NCBI GenBank assembly: GCA_038502055.1
Contig: JAXRKN010000036.1
Span: 682,001 to 746,000 of the forward strand
Reading direction: 5' to 3'
Origin: Tanytarsus gracilentus
Lineage: Eukaryota; Arthropoda; Insecta; Diptera; Chironomidae
Length of the DNA stretch: 64,000 bases
Made by a program: the position numbers and the translations under genes. Positions 34,787-50,100 of the stretch are shown here, in pieces (within the stretch, counting starts at the first letter, position 1; each line of letters begins with the position of its first letter). The notes below the pieces were generated by a model. It saw nothing but the letters and a program-made list of their open reading frames with translations, was not told the DNA's origin and did no database searches.

Positions 34787-35193
34787 CTAAGGACTATTTC
34801 CTTCAAATAGTTTTAGGAACTCACCACTCTTTGGCCTGGGAAGGCTTATCCGAAGTGTTTGATTCAGATCTGCTAAACTCATGTCTGAATGATTATTCTT
34901 TGGACTTTCACTATCGTCGTCGCTATAACTATAAAAGTGTAATGGAGAGAGAGAGAGAGAAAGAGGGATAATCACACATGAATGAATGACCGGATTGTCC
35001 ATTGAATGGATGATATTAAAGATACTTAGACACGAGTGGACAGATGTGAGGAGAGGCAATTTACCTATTATTATGATTTTCTGCTTCAGCTGCCAACGCA
35101 TTCACGACAGCACTTATCGTATTTGAGTCATGATTCTCATCGGATTCGTCTTTTTGTGCCATGATATTTGGATTTTTACCGATTTTATTTAAT
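34787..35193 (-). CDS. Ih: Ih exons 14-15: C-terminal tail
   Basis: 35193-35065 encodes LNKIGKNPNIMAQKDESDEN and an Ala-rich helix (VVNALAAEAENHNN). 34928-34787 encodes YSDDDSESPKNNHSDMSLAD and LNQTLRISLPRPKSGEFLKL, ending FEGNSP and a stop at 34789-34787. The tail SLPRPKSGEF...FEGN resembles the conserved end of other arthropod HCN channels. GTGAGT at 34839-34834 could act as a donor for another isoform, but the open frame to the stop is the simpler reading. Confidence 0.88.
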
Positions 35194-38100
35194 CTACACG
35201 GAAAGAGTGTTTCAATTTCAATTCAGAATTAAGGTGTGAGAGCTCTTTTACCTTTCAGCAGCTACAGTCTCCATAGTTTTTCTCATAAGAGGATATTGGT
35301 CAAGCACAGCATTGAAATGATCGACACTCAACGAAAATAAATTACAATAAGTTTCGGAACGAACGCTCGCAACACGACGCGCATTTGTTAGCAGACAAAT
35401 TTCACCGAAATATGAGCCATCGGAGAGTGATGTCGCGACCTATGCGTGAAATTTTAAATAAATTTATTTTTGAATAAAAAATGCGGGAAATTCAAATTTT
35501 CTCACCTCGCCATTTGCCATTACAATATCGACAATTCCTTCTTGAATAAAATACATTTTTGATCCTATTGTTCCCTCCTTAATTATAATATCACCTACAC
35601 ACACACAAATAGAGAGAGAAAGGAAAGAATTTGAGTGAGAGTGGAATTCGAAATGACGCAGGTAACTATCATGAGATAGCACATATATGAAGCATTTCTA
35701 ATTTCCTGTTTCATATCCATTCGTATGACTGGCTGGAAATGCCTCTCATGAATGTACACAAAATCTTGAATGAGATTGATTGACTTTTTCTCGTCGGCGA
35801 TACATACCAGGTTGAAATACTTCGTATCTTAATTTGGTAACTACATCCGATACGAAGTTTGAGTCAGCATTTGCAAAAAAAGGCACTGAAGCAACCAACG
35901 ACCTGTAATGGAGAATTTAATCATGAAGTTTTGGCAATTTGAAATCATGACAGACTCATCATCAACGTGGACATTAAAAAATTGCGATTTTCACTCACCT
36001 ACAGTTGTAATTGATCACATCCTCCCGCAGCTTTTCACTAAGCTCGCCCAAAATAACATCTTCATCGAAGAATTTACCCTGATAGCGATGTTCAAAGTAT
36101 TCGGTGATTCGCTGCCGCATATCTCTTGGCAATTTCCTGTACGCCATGTATTCCTCAACTTGCTTCACCTGTGAGTGGATGAGTGAGAGAGATGCTTAAA
36201 ATGTCAAGCGTTCAAAAAAAACACAATTTTACCCTTTCACGATATTGTCGTCGACTAGAATCTAGACTCTGAATCAAATTGGTCGCGTGTCCTAAGAAGA
36301 GTGCATAACATGTTGCTCCAGATATCATTGATAGCATCGTAAGCCACATATCGGTAAGGGATTGTGGAGGAAATCTACGTAAAAAAAATTAATTCATATT
36401 TCGCGTGTAATTTAAGAATGAATTTTTAATGTGTCTCGGGACTTACCTTCCGTAACCAATGCAGAGCATATGTGACATTGCCTTAAATAGTGCCCAAGAG
36501 TATTGCTCCAGCCAATATGCTTCCTAAAATACATTTTGTACATTTCGCAGTGACATGCAAGTGTTTGTCCCGAAAAATTTATTCATATATGAATGAACAT
36601 TTGAAAAAGAAGTGGAAATAAATATTCTGTTAGGTTTTATATGTTTGCGTATTTGAGTGTTCATATAGGGAAATATTTATGATTTATTTATGCCGTTGTT
36701 ATGCCTTCCGATGTTGTCGTCAAAAAAAATGAGAAGAGAAAGATATTTAGGCCACAAAATGAGCCCAAAAATTTCAACATGTTGACGACGCATTGTTGTG
36801 CATGTGACAGCAAATTTGTGTGCGCATATGGCGAGGGATTTCATTACCTGTAGCTCATTTATGGCCACCCAAGAATTGGATGGAAAGCCCTGAAGCATCG
36901 GCACTAGAAACTGAAGACATCCGCTCCAATGACCAATCAGCAGCATCATGCAAATTAGATTGAATATTCGCATAAACACTGACGCCATGTTGAGGAACTG
37001 CGGAGGAAATTCAGAGAAGATTTTCATCAATTTTTATGCGCTCTTGGTGTTTGCACTCTCTCAGCGAACATCAAATATGAGGGGAAATGATAAAAATTTC
37101 ATTTTATGTGCATTTATCGGATTTTTTCTTTTTTAAACGATTTCAATTAATTTTTCACATTTATTTTATTGAATTTTGTTATATATTGATTTTTTTTGGA
37201 GATTTTCTCTTTTAATCTCATTTGAATATAAAAATTTTAAATTGTGATAAAACTACATTCAAAAAATTAATAACGTAACTTTAACGAGAATTGGCATGAA
37301 AAAATTTAATGAATTTATTTAAATATGGAATTTTTAATAAAAGTTAACTTTTATGTTAATGCATAAAAAAATTTATGAAACTTGATTGTAAATTTCTTTT
37401 AGATGAGTCAAATTGTTGAAACTACACAAAAAACACAACACCAATATCCAATTTGAGCAAAAATAGACAAATTCAACAATTGCTGTGTGCTAGAGGGAAA
37501 TCAAAAAATTTTTAGAAAATTTTATTCATGCAATTTTAAAAAGCTTTATTAAAAAACATTTTGAGCTTTTAAATTATGCAAATTTTTTAATTTCCCTCTA
37601 GCTTTTTTATCATTGCAACATAAATTTAAATTGAAAACCATGAGTCAGTCATGTCAGTCAAAATTTTAAAACAAACTGACATGTGTTGCATCAAAGTCTT
37701 AAATTAATCAGTAAACAAAAGTTTCTAAATCAGCTCACAACAACAATAACAACAAGCAACACCAACAAACTAAACTAGAAAAAAAAGAAAAGTGGCAACA
37801 TAAATATTTTCTTTATAAATGAATTTATTAAAGAACGAAAGTTCTAGTTTAATATTTTTCAGTTTATTTTATTTTCTCATTTTATTTTATTTTTTTCGAG
37901 TGAAGAAAGGACTTTGATAGAAACTAGAGAGAAAGATGGAAGTGCGAGAGGATAAAAAGTGAAAGGATTTTGAGTAGAGAGAAAAATAATCAATGTCTTG
38001 TGACGCGACAGCTTTTCATTAGCCGACACTCAAGTTCCACTTTTTGAGTGCTTTTTTAAGTCATCATCATCATTATCTTAATTTATTGAGGGAAATAATG

Positions 38101-41100
38101 GAGATGGAATTAAAAACTAAAACTCCAAGGATTGGACATTCTGATAAATGAGCTCACCACGAGAGCCCGTAAGATTTATTGAGACTTCATTAAAGTCCAT
38201 TTTTTACGGGGCAGGAAGCACCATACTGTACCTTTCGTGACTATTAAAGAAATTATTAATTCCTTACAATTACACTTTCTGGATTATATCGTGATTTTTA
38301 TTTTTCTCAGTCAGTTCCGTTCACATCTAAACAGAGCGCACTTTCGCTCTCCACACGCCAAATGTTTACTTTTTTTACGTTCATTAAAATTCTTCCTCAT
38401 AATATTTTTTTGCTGATATATTCATCAAGTTAAAAAATGAAGCTGCACAGTGGCAGTTTTCCGTTTTTTTAAACATTCATTTTGCTATTGAATGTACAAG
38501 CGAGAAAATAAAGGAAGGAAAAGCATGTTGGGAAATCTTTTTAAAAGTCAAATTAAAGTCATGTTAAACTGCGAATAAATCACTTGAACGACCTCAGTTC
38601 TCTCTGAAGTTTTATTTTAAATTCATGATTTTTCTCTCCCATGAAGTTTGGCAAATTAGTCGCAGTTCAGTAATTGAGGATTAAATTTCCAATTCTTTGA
38701 TTATCGAGTTGAGACTCATTTATTTAGTTAAGAGAGAAAGTTTTAGCGGAAAAAATTGTGCAGTGAAGCCACTCATATGATTTTATGGATGGAGATTGAG
38801 ATTTTTGGAAAATTAGGTTACAAATCGATTTCTTATTTAATTTATAAAATAGTAATTGCAAAAATAATTAAACAAGACTTAAAAGCTTTTTTTTATAATT
38901 TACTTCTTGAAATAGGAAAATAAATTTCATAACGTCCCCAAAAGGAAGTCATAGTAATTTCTTTCATAAATCTTTTATGACTTTGTGTGTGAAAACGCAC
39001 CAATGTTTTGCCTTCTTTCCTTTTTATCGGTAATTTATCATACAGAAAAAAAAACTGAAAGGGGAAAGAGAAAAGTGTGAGGAAAAGTCATTAGCGAAAC
39101 GCTTTCATTATTACTTTCAGCATCAACACGCTTCAGCGGCGCTTGACAGTAATTAAAATATTTTACCAATTGTAAAAAGCTCGGTGAAGAGCTTCACTCA
39201 TCTTAGTCTGCTAATGACATTTAACATGAAAGATTATTGTTTCATTTTCAAGAGTCTCATAATATTCAGGTGGATTGCCGTCATTTCTCGAGATCGTACA
39301 TACGAATGCGGATAAAGATATTGAGATGGAAAGAAAATCATCATCTCTTTAATATACAGTACAGCTTCATCACCATAATAGCTTCGGTCATGGTTTATAA
39401 CAAAAAAAAGAAAGGAAAATGAAGGGTGAGATAAAAATTAAGTCACTTATGTCTTTTTCATATATGAAAGCATCTACGCATTTAATGTGTTTAGGATGGT
39501 CTATGATCATTCCTTTGATTAAGGGAGTAGATGACATGCGAAGAGCACTTGAATATCATAATGATGTCATGTCAGAACAATCCATTGAATAAAAAGCGGA
39601 AAAGAAGAAAATGTGATGTGATGATACGGACATCCTCCATCACTATGTGAAGAATAATTTTCCATAGATGTGCCTCGAACATTCATTAGCAAAAAACTTG
39701 AATGGAAACTTATATGAGGAAAAGAAAGGACGGAAATATTTTGAACGGTTAAAATGGTTTTCATTTTGCTTTTAAAAAACTGTCAAAATGGCAAATTTGA
39801 GGAATTTAATAATTCCTAAAAACATGTAATAAAATTTCTTTAATTATTGTGACCATTTCCTTGAACTTCCGGACCACTTTTATCTCTTTTGTATGAAAAA
39901 GCTTTTAGTCTAAATTCAAAATGCTTTTTCTGAGATTAGCTTTCAGTTGAGAAAAAAACAGCTCATTTTTTCCTGTTAGCATTAACAAGCATGTTATGTT
40001 ATGCGTCGAATGAAAATCGATTTTCTCTCTTTCCCTTGCAATTTGTCCGATTAATGAGTTTGCGATTTTTTTTCAAGCCATTCGCATCACATGAAGTGCT
40101 TTTCAATGAACCCTAGCTTTTACCGAGAAAGCACTGCTTTTTTTGGTCTTGTGGTTAAAAAGGAAGGTCGACAGTGAGTAAAAAATATTTCAGTGGCACG
40201 CCTTTTAGTTTCAACATGACATCCAGTAACATCAGTTAATTTATTAAAAAAAAAGAGTGACAGTTTTGGGAAAACAAGAGGAGCAGTGACAAAGGAGGAG
40301 TTTTTTAGGAGGGCATAATTGGCTTAATCGGTTTCAGATTGGATTAACTTTTCCTTTTTATCTTTTTTGCGGCTTTTTCATTCCCTTGACCTTGAATATC
40401 TTTGCTTCCACTGCGAAAACAATTCTCATGAGAAACATCATCAGACTTTTAGCATCAAAAACAGAATTTTGTTTCTTTTCCTCGAAGCAAAACCTCCTCG
40501 AATAAATCCATTAAATTTTTTTTCTTCTTAAAGATAAAGCGTAAAATTTTCACATTCAGCGAGAGAACTTTAAACCTTGAAAGTCTCAAAATAATTGATG
40601 AGAATTTAAAGAAAATCTAGTTGTGTCATCGAGGACACGAGTTCAAGTCACTTCAATTTAATCAAGTGAAACAAAAAAGCTCAAATACAGAAAAAATGGT
40701 GCAGCAATGAAATAATAAAAAAGCTTCATTTCTATTTTCTCAAAGAAAAAAAATTGTGCAAATGCAAAACGAGTTTTTTAAAGAAGTCTATCAAAAAAAT
40801 TGATAAGCCTCTTTTAGATTCAACTAAAAAAGAAAAACTTTAAATTTTATTTGATTAAAAATCAAACTTAAAATTTTCTTAAAATGCATGAAAAAACTCA
40901 ATTTTCTTTAATTAAAAATTGATGCTATAACCATAGTTTATCTTTTAGTAACAATTCTTGATTCCAAAATATCCATATCACACTTAGAGTTTCTCAAATG
41001 CCCGGGTAATGAGATTTTGTCCTACCCGGGTAAAAAAATTTTACTCCGGGTAGTCGGGATGCCGGGTAAATTTTTTTAAAAATATTTTTTCTAAATTTTG

Positions 41101-44100
41101 GTAATCTTTAATAGAGATTTTGTAAAGAAATAAAAGTTTTTTAAAAGAAAATGAAAAGATTAAAAGAAATATAAAAGTTTAATGGAAATGTTCTTAGGAC
41201 ATTACACAGTGAAGGTCTGACATTCGAGTTCTAGCCTTTGTTACAATATCTCCAGCCTCTAAAAATGCCCTCTATGAAGAAATGATTGTGTCGTTGTGTT
41301 TAATCGGTCAAATTGCTTTTTTATTCTATGCTCTTGGCTTTTTTTTGTTGCACTTGCCTTGGTTTCAAAATACTTTTTTGAATTAAAATTCAAGCTATTA
41401 AGGTAAACTCTTAAGGTAGTTTGATAAGGTAAAATTATGTAAAGGTTTGGTTAAATAAAAGGTTATGGGGAAAAAAAATTAGAAATTCTTGATTTTTAAT
41501 TTTTCCCGGGTAAGGGTAGAGAATTTTCCGGGTATACCCGGGTAGTAAAATTGACGGGCATACCCGGGTATACCCGTACCCGGGTTACCCGTGAGAAACT
41601 CTATTCACACTTAAACGATGAAATGAAAATTATTAACATGATCATCGTTATGGCTGAAAAGTTCAAAATCTCATGGGTTGTAAAAAATACTCTTCTCGTT
41701 TTCGCATGCAAAAGTTTGTCACAAAATGAATATTTTAAGAGCGAGGAGTCAGAGAGAGTTGATAAATTGTTCATAAAATATTCGAGATAGGTGAAAGAAG
41801 TGGAAGAATTTTTAACCTAGTTGTAAGTTTAAGCTCTAAGTATATTATAGACTTGAATCTTAATTAATCATGATAGAAAATGTATGCTAGATCTATAATA
41901 TATTCGTTATTAATTAGTTTATGCAAAAAAGCCTAAACAAACTTTATTCGTTTATTTTTGTTTCGAAAGACATTAAAATTTAAAGCTAAATGAATAAAAA
42001 TGTCCTAACTGTTACTGACAAAAAAACGAGAACAATTTATATAAACAGGATGCATTCATTATTTATATCTTATTTTAGTTTGATATACCATAAAAAAGCT
42101 TTTCATTCAAACATTTTAGTCTTTATTTCCTTCAGAAAATTCTTTCCCTTGCTTTCTTTTCTGATTGTTCAACGGAATACATAAAAAAAATATTTAAGCT
42201 CATAAAGAAGAATGAAAAGGAAACTTTAAAAACTGGCGAAAAAAACAATAATAACAAAAGGAGATAGGAAGAACATGATGAGAAAAGTTTGCTTAAAAAA
42301 TGAATATTCAGCTCTTTTCCTCTAAATTTAAATAATGCAAAAGTTATGAATGGAATTCTCGATTTTTTTGCTCTCTTTTCTCAGTTTTGTGTGTTAGGTG
42401 AGTGGTTTGTGCATGGCAGAAAATTTTATATTGTTGTAAACGAACTTTAATTCTATTTTTTGGATTACGAGAGGAAAATTTATTGTTTCGATGACAATAA
42501 TGGTAATTACTTGACTTGACTGTCTTCCCCTTGAGAAAAATTTCTGAATTTAAAAACTTTTTTGAAAAAGTTCATAGTTAAAATCAAATGAAATGAACTT
42601 TTGATAGCAACTCAGAAAAAAACCGTGTCACCACTAAAAGCACTAAAAAGTATTTTCCTCTCTCTAGTTTTTGTGTCACACGATTATTTGCATCGATTTT
42701 ATGATGACATTGTGAATGCTATTGGAAATGTTTGTGTGTGTGAAAGTATGTGACTTTTCCCTTTCCTATTCGATGTAAATGTCCTTCAAATATTTGCTTA
42801 CATTTGCTGACGAAGGAAGACTGATTGATTGAAAAGATGCTGACTAAAAGCTTTAATTCTTCTTTATGTCTCCCCCCTCAATCTTTTCTATTCTTTTCTA
42901 TTCTATTCATAAGAAGGAGATTAAATTTTGTTTATCTCTCGTCCGGATAATAATTTTGCCATCATTTATTCATCGACGATGCACGAGTAATGTCTCTTTA
43001 ATTATAACCTATATAGACAAACAAATTTTTGCAAAATATTTTAATTAATTTAACTGGATAAAGAGGAGGCAAAATTATTGTGAATTATAAACATTTTTGA
43101 TTGAATTAATTAAAATTGTTTAAAGTGAAAAATTGCAAAATTTTGAATGGCTCGAAATTTTTTCTATCCCTTCAATCTCAATTTCAATCTCAGCAAAATA
43201 AAACTTTTTCAAATGAATAAATCTCGACGAAAATTGACAATTTAATATTTTATGGTGATAATGAAATTGTGTTTAAAAGTTTTCTTCTCACACAGACATG
43301 TACAAAGAAAAACAAGAAGAAATTTCAAACTTTTCCTCCTTTCTCATTTTCTACAATTGAATTTTTTGTGATACGAAAAAAAAATATTTTCTGATAAATG
43401 AAATTGATGTTATTGTATTACACAGTGTGATGATGAGAAGAGCAGCAATGGAGTAAAAAGAAAATCAAAAAATGATGCTTATACAGATGCACTTCGAAAA
43501 ATATTTATATCCAAATATATATATAGAGAGTAATTTTACTTATATTTATATCAAGCAAGGCTCTGAGAATAATTGCGAGTTTTTTGAGCAACTTTTAATT
43601 TTTTTGGTCAAAAATAAAAGAAAAAGATTTGAGAGAAAAAAGCTAAAATCAAAATTACCTTAAAAATAAGACTGCTTTTTGAAAAGCTCGCCTTTTTATC
43701 GCCAGGTTTTCCTCTGCGATCTGTATGTTTTTTCTGTAGGTTTTGAAGAATCTAGTCTCGGTCGAAGGAGAAGGGCGGAGGAGAGAGTGATATGAGGGAA
43801 GAATTAAATGGAGTTAGAGAAAAAAAGCGAGATGAATTTCGTCACACAATAGCATGACAAGTGATATTTTTTTCTGTCTGATATCTTTTTTCTTGACTTA
43901 AAAAAAGTTAAGGAAAAATCAATTTTTCTTTCTCTCTCTATGGGGGGAAATTTTTTGCAATTTTTCTTTATTTTATGTATTAAAAGTCTCATATGGAATG
44001 TCGGTATATGGTCTATATCTACTATAAAGATTTGTTTTCTTTGCTCTTTGATTTATTGAGCGCGCGCAAATGTTCAATAATAAAGAAGTAAAAATAAAAA

Positions 44101-47100
44101 TTTTTACATGCAAGTGCGGACATTTGAAATAATTTTTTTAAATGATAAAAATTTACAAAAATATTTTGTCGGAAATTTCAAATCTTCAAATGTTCGCACT
44201 TAGTCATTCACTACTTTAGCTTTTTCTTTACGCTCCGACAACATTTGCATGAGCTCCTGTGTGCCCCATAAATATAGAGGAGCATTTGGAATAAATTTTC
44301 AATTGAGAGAAAGAAATGTGAACGCTCAGCATGGTCAAAAATTCCTTTGTGACAGCAACGATGTCTTCGATAAATTTTGGGATGTTATGAGAGTGAAAAT
44401 TCAAGTTGAAAAATAATAAAGAGTATATAAATTTTTTTGTGTGGATTTAATTATATTTATGAGCTTATTATATTAAATTTAAACTAAGCTGAGCTTCAAA
44501 TAGACTTAATTTAATATCTTAGATTTTCTGTCTCTGTCTTTTTTGTTAAATGTTATATAAAAGATAAACTGAGGTATTATACAACAATTACACATACACA
44601 ATAACAACTATATGTGACTCTTTCATAATATCAGAGATGTCCTTGAAAAAAAAAGATGAGGAAAGGAAGATTTAAGTAATGAGAAAAATTAAAGTTTTTC
44701 TTTTTAAAAAAAGGATGAGATGAAGTCATCGGAGGAGAATAGAACTAAAGACAAGAAATTGTATTTAAATGATGATGATGCTGTTTATGAATGCGATGCC
44801 ACTTTATTTTAATTTCAGTTAGTCTACGGGGATTTTTAAGCATTTATGCGACAACGGTGCTCTAGTACACTGGAGGACTTGAAGAATTAATAAAACTCAG
44901 CCAAAATTAGAGTTAATTAAGCATAAAATATTTCTTTGATTACTGTTGGTCACTTTTGATGAGTTTTCTTTTTTGTAATATATAAAAATTATTCAAGCGA
45001 AATAATGCGTAACATTATCCACAAGGATTAAATTTTACACATGATAGATTTCTAATCCTCTTGTAAGTTATTCTAATTTATTTTTAGTCAACTCATCATA
45101 AAAATATGTTTTTTTGTTCCCTGTGGTTTTTATTAAAGGAAAGGGAAATTTTTCATTTAGCTCTTGAGGATAAAAACATTTTAATGGCGAACAGATGGAG
45201 AAAGATAGCAAATTATAATTCTATCTAGGTATATCTAAAAAAAGTAAAAAAAGGAGAGGAAAAACGATTAACGACATTCAGACTCTACAGTTTTTCTCTC
45301 TTGCTGCTGTCATTTTGAAATCTTTTTTTTATAAAATTTATTTTGCCTCCAAAAAATTTAATTAATTTCCTTTGATGTTGTAAAATGAATTCTTCAAAAG
45401 ACAGCTCGAGAACTATTTCAAAATAAATATGCTATGACACTTTTTTCTATTGATATTTCAAAGCATCACGAAATTGGCATTTAATGACTTTTTAAATAGC
45501 ATTTATTCTTTTTTTGTTCGCTATGTTAAATGAAAAACGAGAATTATGAAGAAAAAAGATGAAAACGAACTCAAAGCTGATATGCGATCACGACATGTAC
45601 TTAATAACGAAAAAAGTAACGATATTAACGATAATAATCATAATAATCAACGTCCCTTTCCCATTGTATGTTATTATGGAAGTAATTTTTTTCCTCAGGT
45701 TATGTAAAAGAAGTGCGGACATTTGAAAATTCAAAATTCACGTTCCAAAACCCAAAAGTTAGATCAAAAAAATTGTGAAAAATTTAATTCTGAATGTCCG
45801 CACTTTACGTAATAAAAAATCATAAATGAATGCAGTCGAGGGATGACGACTCTCGATCATGTAGATGATTATGATAATGTGAAAAATATTTTTCATCCCT
45901 TAACACAAAAAAAAAATTCCGATGGAAGTTTATCATGGGAAAAAAATTAATTATCGCTGAATATCCAACATATGTATGCATTGTTATCGTCACAAATTAT
46001 CTCTAAGGAAATCTCGTTCAGATTATCTTTTTTTTCTCTCATATTGTTATTGTTGTTTAAGCTGACATATATAGCGGAGAAGAAGTGGGTCTACGATATA
46101 AAAGGATAGAGACTCAATAATAATTCATTAAAACATAATTGACGAGTATAGGAAGGAAGAACATTCATTTACTCGAAGGATCATGTGTGTTGTGTTTTAT
46201 CGATTTAGACTAGTGGACGAGCTTTCTGTTAATAATCGCAGAATTTCAATTTAGCACAAATAAAAATTACTTTCTTAAATTTCTACAAATTGCGATCACA
46301 AAAAGCTCCAAAATGAAGGTTTAGAGATGGGCTAACCATAATAATTTGTTGTGTGGTTATTCACAAAGTAAAAAAGAACATAAAAAATATCTGAAGACTT
46401 TTTTATGTCAGTGTCAGAGACAAAAATTATAGTTGAACATGCAATAGGTAATGTGAATCATTTTCGTGTATTTTTGAGGAAAGATTTCATATTTTGTCTA
46501 ATGAAAAAATCTTTGAAGCTCTGTTTCTGCAGTAGCAAAAGAAAAAAGTTATTGCTTATAAATTACTTATAGCTATTGATTTTCTTCGATGAAAAAAAAT
46601 CATAGAGAGAGAGTGAAGATACAGAGAAAAAGTGTGTGTATGTGTTCGAAGGAAGGGAAAAAATAAATTAATTTTTTCCTCATATCTTAATTAAAATCGT
46701 ACACAAGGGAGGTGGGTGAGGGGAGAGGGATGAGAAAGGTGGAAAATTGAAACACATAAGCGGAGGTGTAGGCATGACTAGCATCATTTGGAATTTAATT
46801 ATCGTTACAGATTGTGCATTGGGAGTCAATGGATAATGAAAATTCTCAGAGCATATTGAAAATCGCCAATAAAGTGAAAGCTTGGATATAAAAATTTGCA
46901 TGAACTTTTTTACCGGGTTGTTGGTGGGTCTTTCATCAAAATGGATTTTTGAATATTAAATTTGTACAAACTAATCATGCTCCACACGGTTCGAAATTAT
47001 TTTAAAAAATCTGCATCATCCAGAAAGAAAAATTAACATTCATCCTCATAACTGTGAATGTTAAAAATATTTTTCGTGCTGGACGAATTAAAATAAAATT

Positions 47101-50100
47101 TAAAGGCACAGGATGTGAAACATAGGAGAAAACTCAAAACTCGTGTTCACTTTTTTAAAATTCGTAAATTCATTTTACATTAACATAATAAAAGGTAAGA
47201 GGAGAAAGATATTTGGATGTTGATGGGGAAAGATATTTTTTCCTCATCTAAAGGAAATTCATAAATTATATTTTATGTTGTCATGGATTTTAAAAACTTT
47301 TCTCTTTTTCAACGTGTTTTTTGTTTTAATAGATGTATTAATTTTCATACCAAACAGAGAGAGATAGACAGATGAGCAGGTGAATTTAGAAAAAGGGGTT
47401 TTAATTTACTTTTTTTTCATATCTTAAACATATTTTTTTGCTGTAGGTTGAGGGGGTGGTAAAAAATGGAAGTTTTACTTAGTAGATAGACTCAAGTCAA
47501 AATAAATTTTTTAAATGTTTTCTTAAAAAAATTTCATAGCAAAAAGAACGAGTAAGGTGATAAATGTCTTGAAATACTTACATATACTTCTTCCCATTGT
47601 GATACATAGCGCACTAATCTGGAGAGTCTTAACAGTCTTACGAGCGATAGAAGCTTCGCCAAACGGAGAATTCTCAGCGCTCGTCCCGCATGAAGGATTT
47701 GAAATGAGTCAGAAAAATCCTGGAACGGTAATTGAAATTTTTCGTGATAACCTCAATTTTCAATAATTTTATCATCTCTGCAGCAAGTGCAATGTCGTCT
47801 TTTTAAATCATGCTGAATAAATTACAGCGTAATGAAATTGATGGTGAAAGGATAGTAATAATGGCTAATGATGCATTTCGAGCGAAATTTTCATTCGCAT
47901 CATGATCTTTTTCCCCTCCGCACATGAAAGTTGCATTCACGTCACGGAAGTAAAAATGGATCAAAATTAAATTCAAGGTTCATTGTGATTTTGATGCCAT
48001 ATGAGCAATGTCGGTATATCGGCAACAATCAATGGGATTTAGAAAAAAATATTTTAAGATTTAGACACAAATTTTAAAAATTCTCAATAATAAAAGTGTC
48101 ATACCCTTGCCTTAAAAATTGCAAGTAAGCAAATTATGTGATTTTCTTTCTTTTTAATTCTTTGATGTAAGATTTCATTTAATAAAATGTTGATAAAGGA
48201 ATCCACTCGGTTTAATATCATAAGATTTCATTTCTTATACTTATTTTTTTTGCTTACATCGACAAATTGACCTCACTCTAGCAACAATCAACTTTTGGCT
48301 TTTTTTTCCATTGATTGTCACTCCATAGCCGATAACATCATTGCCATATCATCATGGATGAATGACCTAAGCACAAAGTATAGGGAAAAGTTTGTTGAAT
48401 AAATTTTTATCGCATCACAATATCAATAGATCATAAATTATGGCAACGCAATTTGTTGCAAGAATGTTTCTTAATATTATGTGGTGCGGGAAAGGAGTCA
48501 GACACGAGCAGTTCTAGCTATTTTTTTAGAACTCTTTGTTTAGAATTATTTTAAATATCTAACGTATTTTTAATTTTTGAATTTCAAGCTCAACAATCAA
48601 AAAAGCTTCTGTGTCTGATCCCTCTCTCGATGTTGTGATATTTGTACACATTTTATGGATACAAGCATGTATGGAAAGATAATTCAGTTTGATGAAAATT
48701 ATGAGATTAAATTCGAGATTAATGAGTGGTTGAAAGGTCTCGTATAGAAAAGACCAATGAATTTCATCATCTTTACTAAATCATTTTGTTTATCCAAAGT
48801 GAAAAGGGTTTATAAAGAAAACTTTCTTAAAGAGTTTAAAACTTGAGCGATGAATGGGCAATTTTTCTTTAGACTTAAAAAGGACAGACATGTTGACTTA
48901 TTTGTGTACTCTGTGTACTTAAAGTGTTGATGCGATTCAATCAAGTTTCACTTTTCAAAAAGTTTTTTAATTTAACTAAAGAGTTGAAAAGTCACGTTGA
49001 TTTCATTAACTTAATTAAATTATTTTGTAAGAGAGAAAATTTATTTATGAAGAATTTTAAGCTCTTGAAAAAAGTTTAAAGAAGTTCAACATTAAATTTT
49101 TGTGAATTTAAATTTTTTTACGATAATGAAATTTTTATGATTTGATTTCTTTCATGCCATGCATTTCATTAAAAATATTCACATTCACTCAACCATTTAA
49201 TAAAATCCTCTTAAATATTTCACACACACACACACTCAATAACAATTCAGCGTGGCTTGAATATTTTCGCAAACAAAAAAAGTAAGAAATGATAAAAATT
49301 CATTAAATGACGTAAAAAGAAGAAAGTAAATGAATATAATGTGCTTTCCTTCCTCGTAATCACATGCAAACGCGATGGAATGTGCTTACGAGGAAAGAAT
49401 TTATCATGGCAAAAAGATGTTGTTGTGCAAGAAAAATATAAATACACATAAAATGTCATATAATAAGAAAAAGAATAAAATAAAAAGCAATACGAACATT
49501 TAGCGCTTCTTGAATGTACTGTAAAAAAAGAAAAAAATATATAAAGCGATTAAAATAATACAGTTTAAAAAAATAATGAAGAGCGGAGTCAGAAAATTGA
49601 GAGAGAAAGAAAAGCAGTGTGAGGAAATTGCGCGGTGAGAGGAAGTGAAACGAAGGACGCAGTCATCGTCAGTTTTTAAACCTTAATTTGCGATGAATTA
49701 TCATTTCCAAAAGCGACGTTGACGGTGGATGGAGAAGCATTTAATGTGAAAATAAAGATTCACATTTTTTTAGACGACGAGAAAAAAGTTTTTTTTGTTG
49801 CCATTATTTTGACAATCTTTTTCTTTTCAAACCCTCATATCACCGCAGACCTCGAAGTCGTTTACGGGGTGCGCTCTTCAAATGAGAGGCATCTTTAAAA
49901 GGTTGACTTCGCTATGAATTTGAACGTGTTGAATGAAACGAAAACGGTTGATGGTGAAAAAGTTTTTCTTTTCATCTCTTTTTTTTGGGTACTCATCATT
50001 AATTGAGAGCTTTTCATTAGTGAATGGAGACCACCACTCAAGGCCATGCTACAATGGCGGCTTGATTAGAATCACATCACAATTGACACGTTCTAGCTCG

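Larger units (their letters stand above)
36998..47581 (-). other. Ih: 10.6-kb Ih intron
   Basis: No exon recognised. It holds inverted-repeat elements at 37489-37602, 40985-41603, 44112-44201 and 45711-45805; the rest is AT-rich with short chance frames. An alternative S4-S5 exon could hide here, but none was seen. Confidence 0.7.

Noticed and set aside
35908..36174. 88-codon + strand frame
   Set aside because: Antisense shadow of the Ih C-linker exon, which is certain on the - strand.
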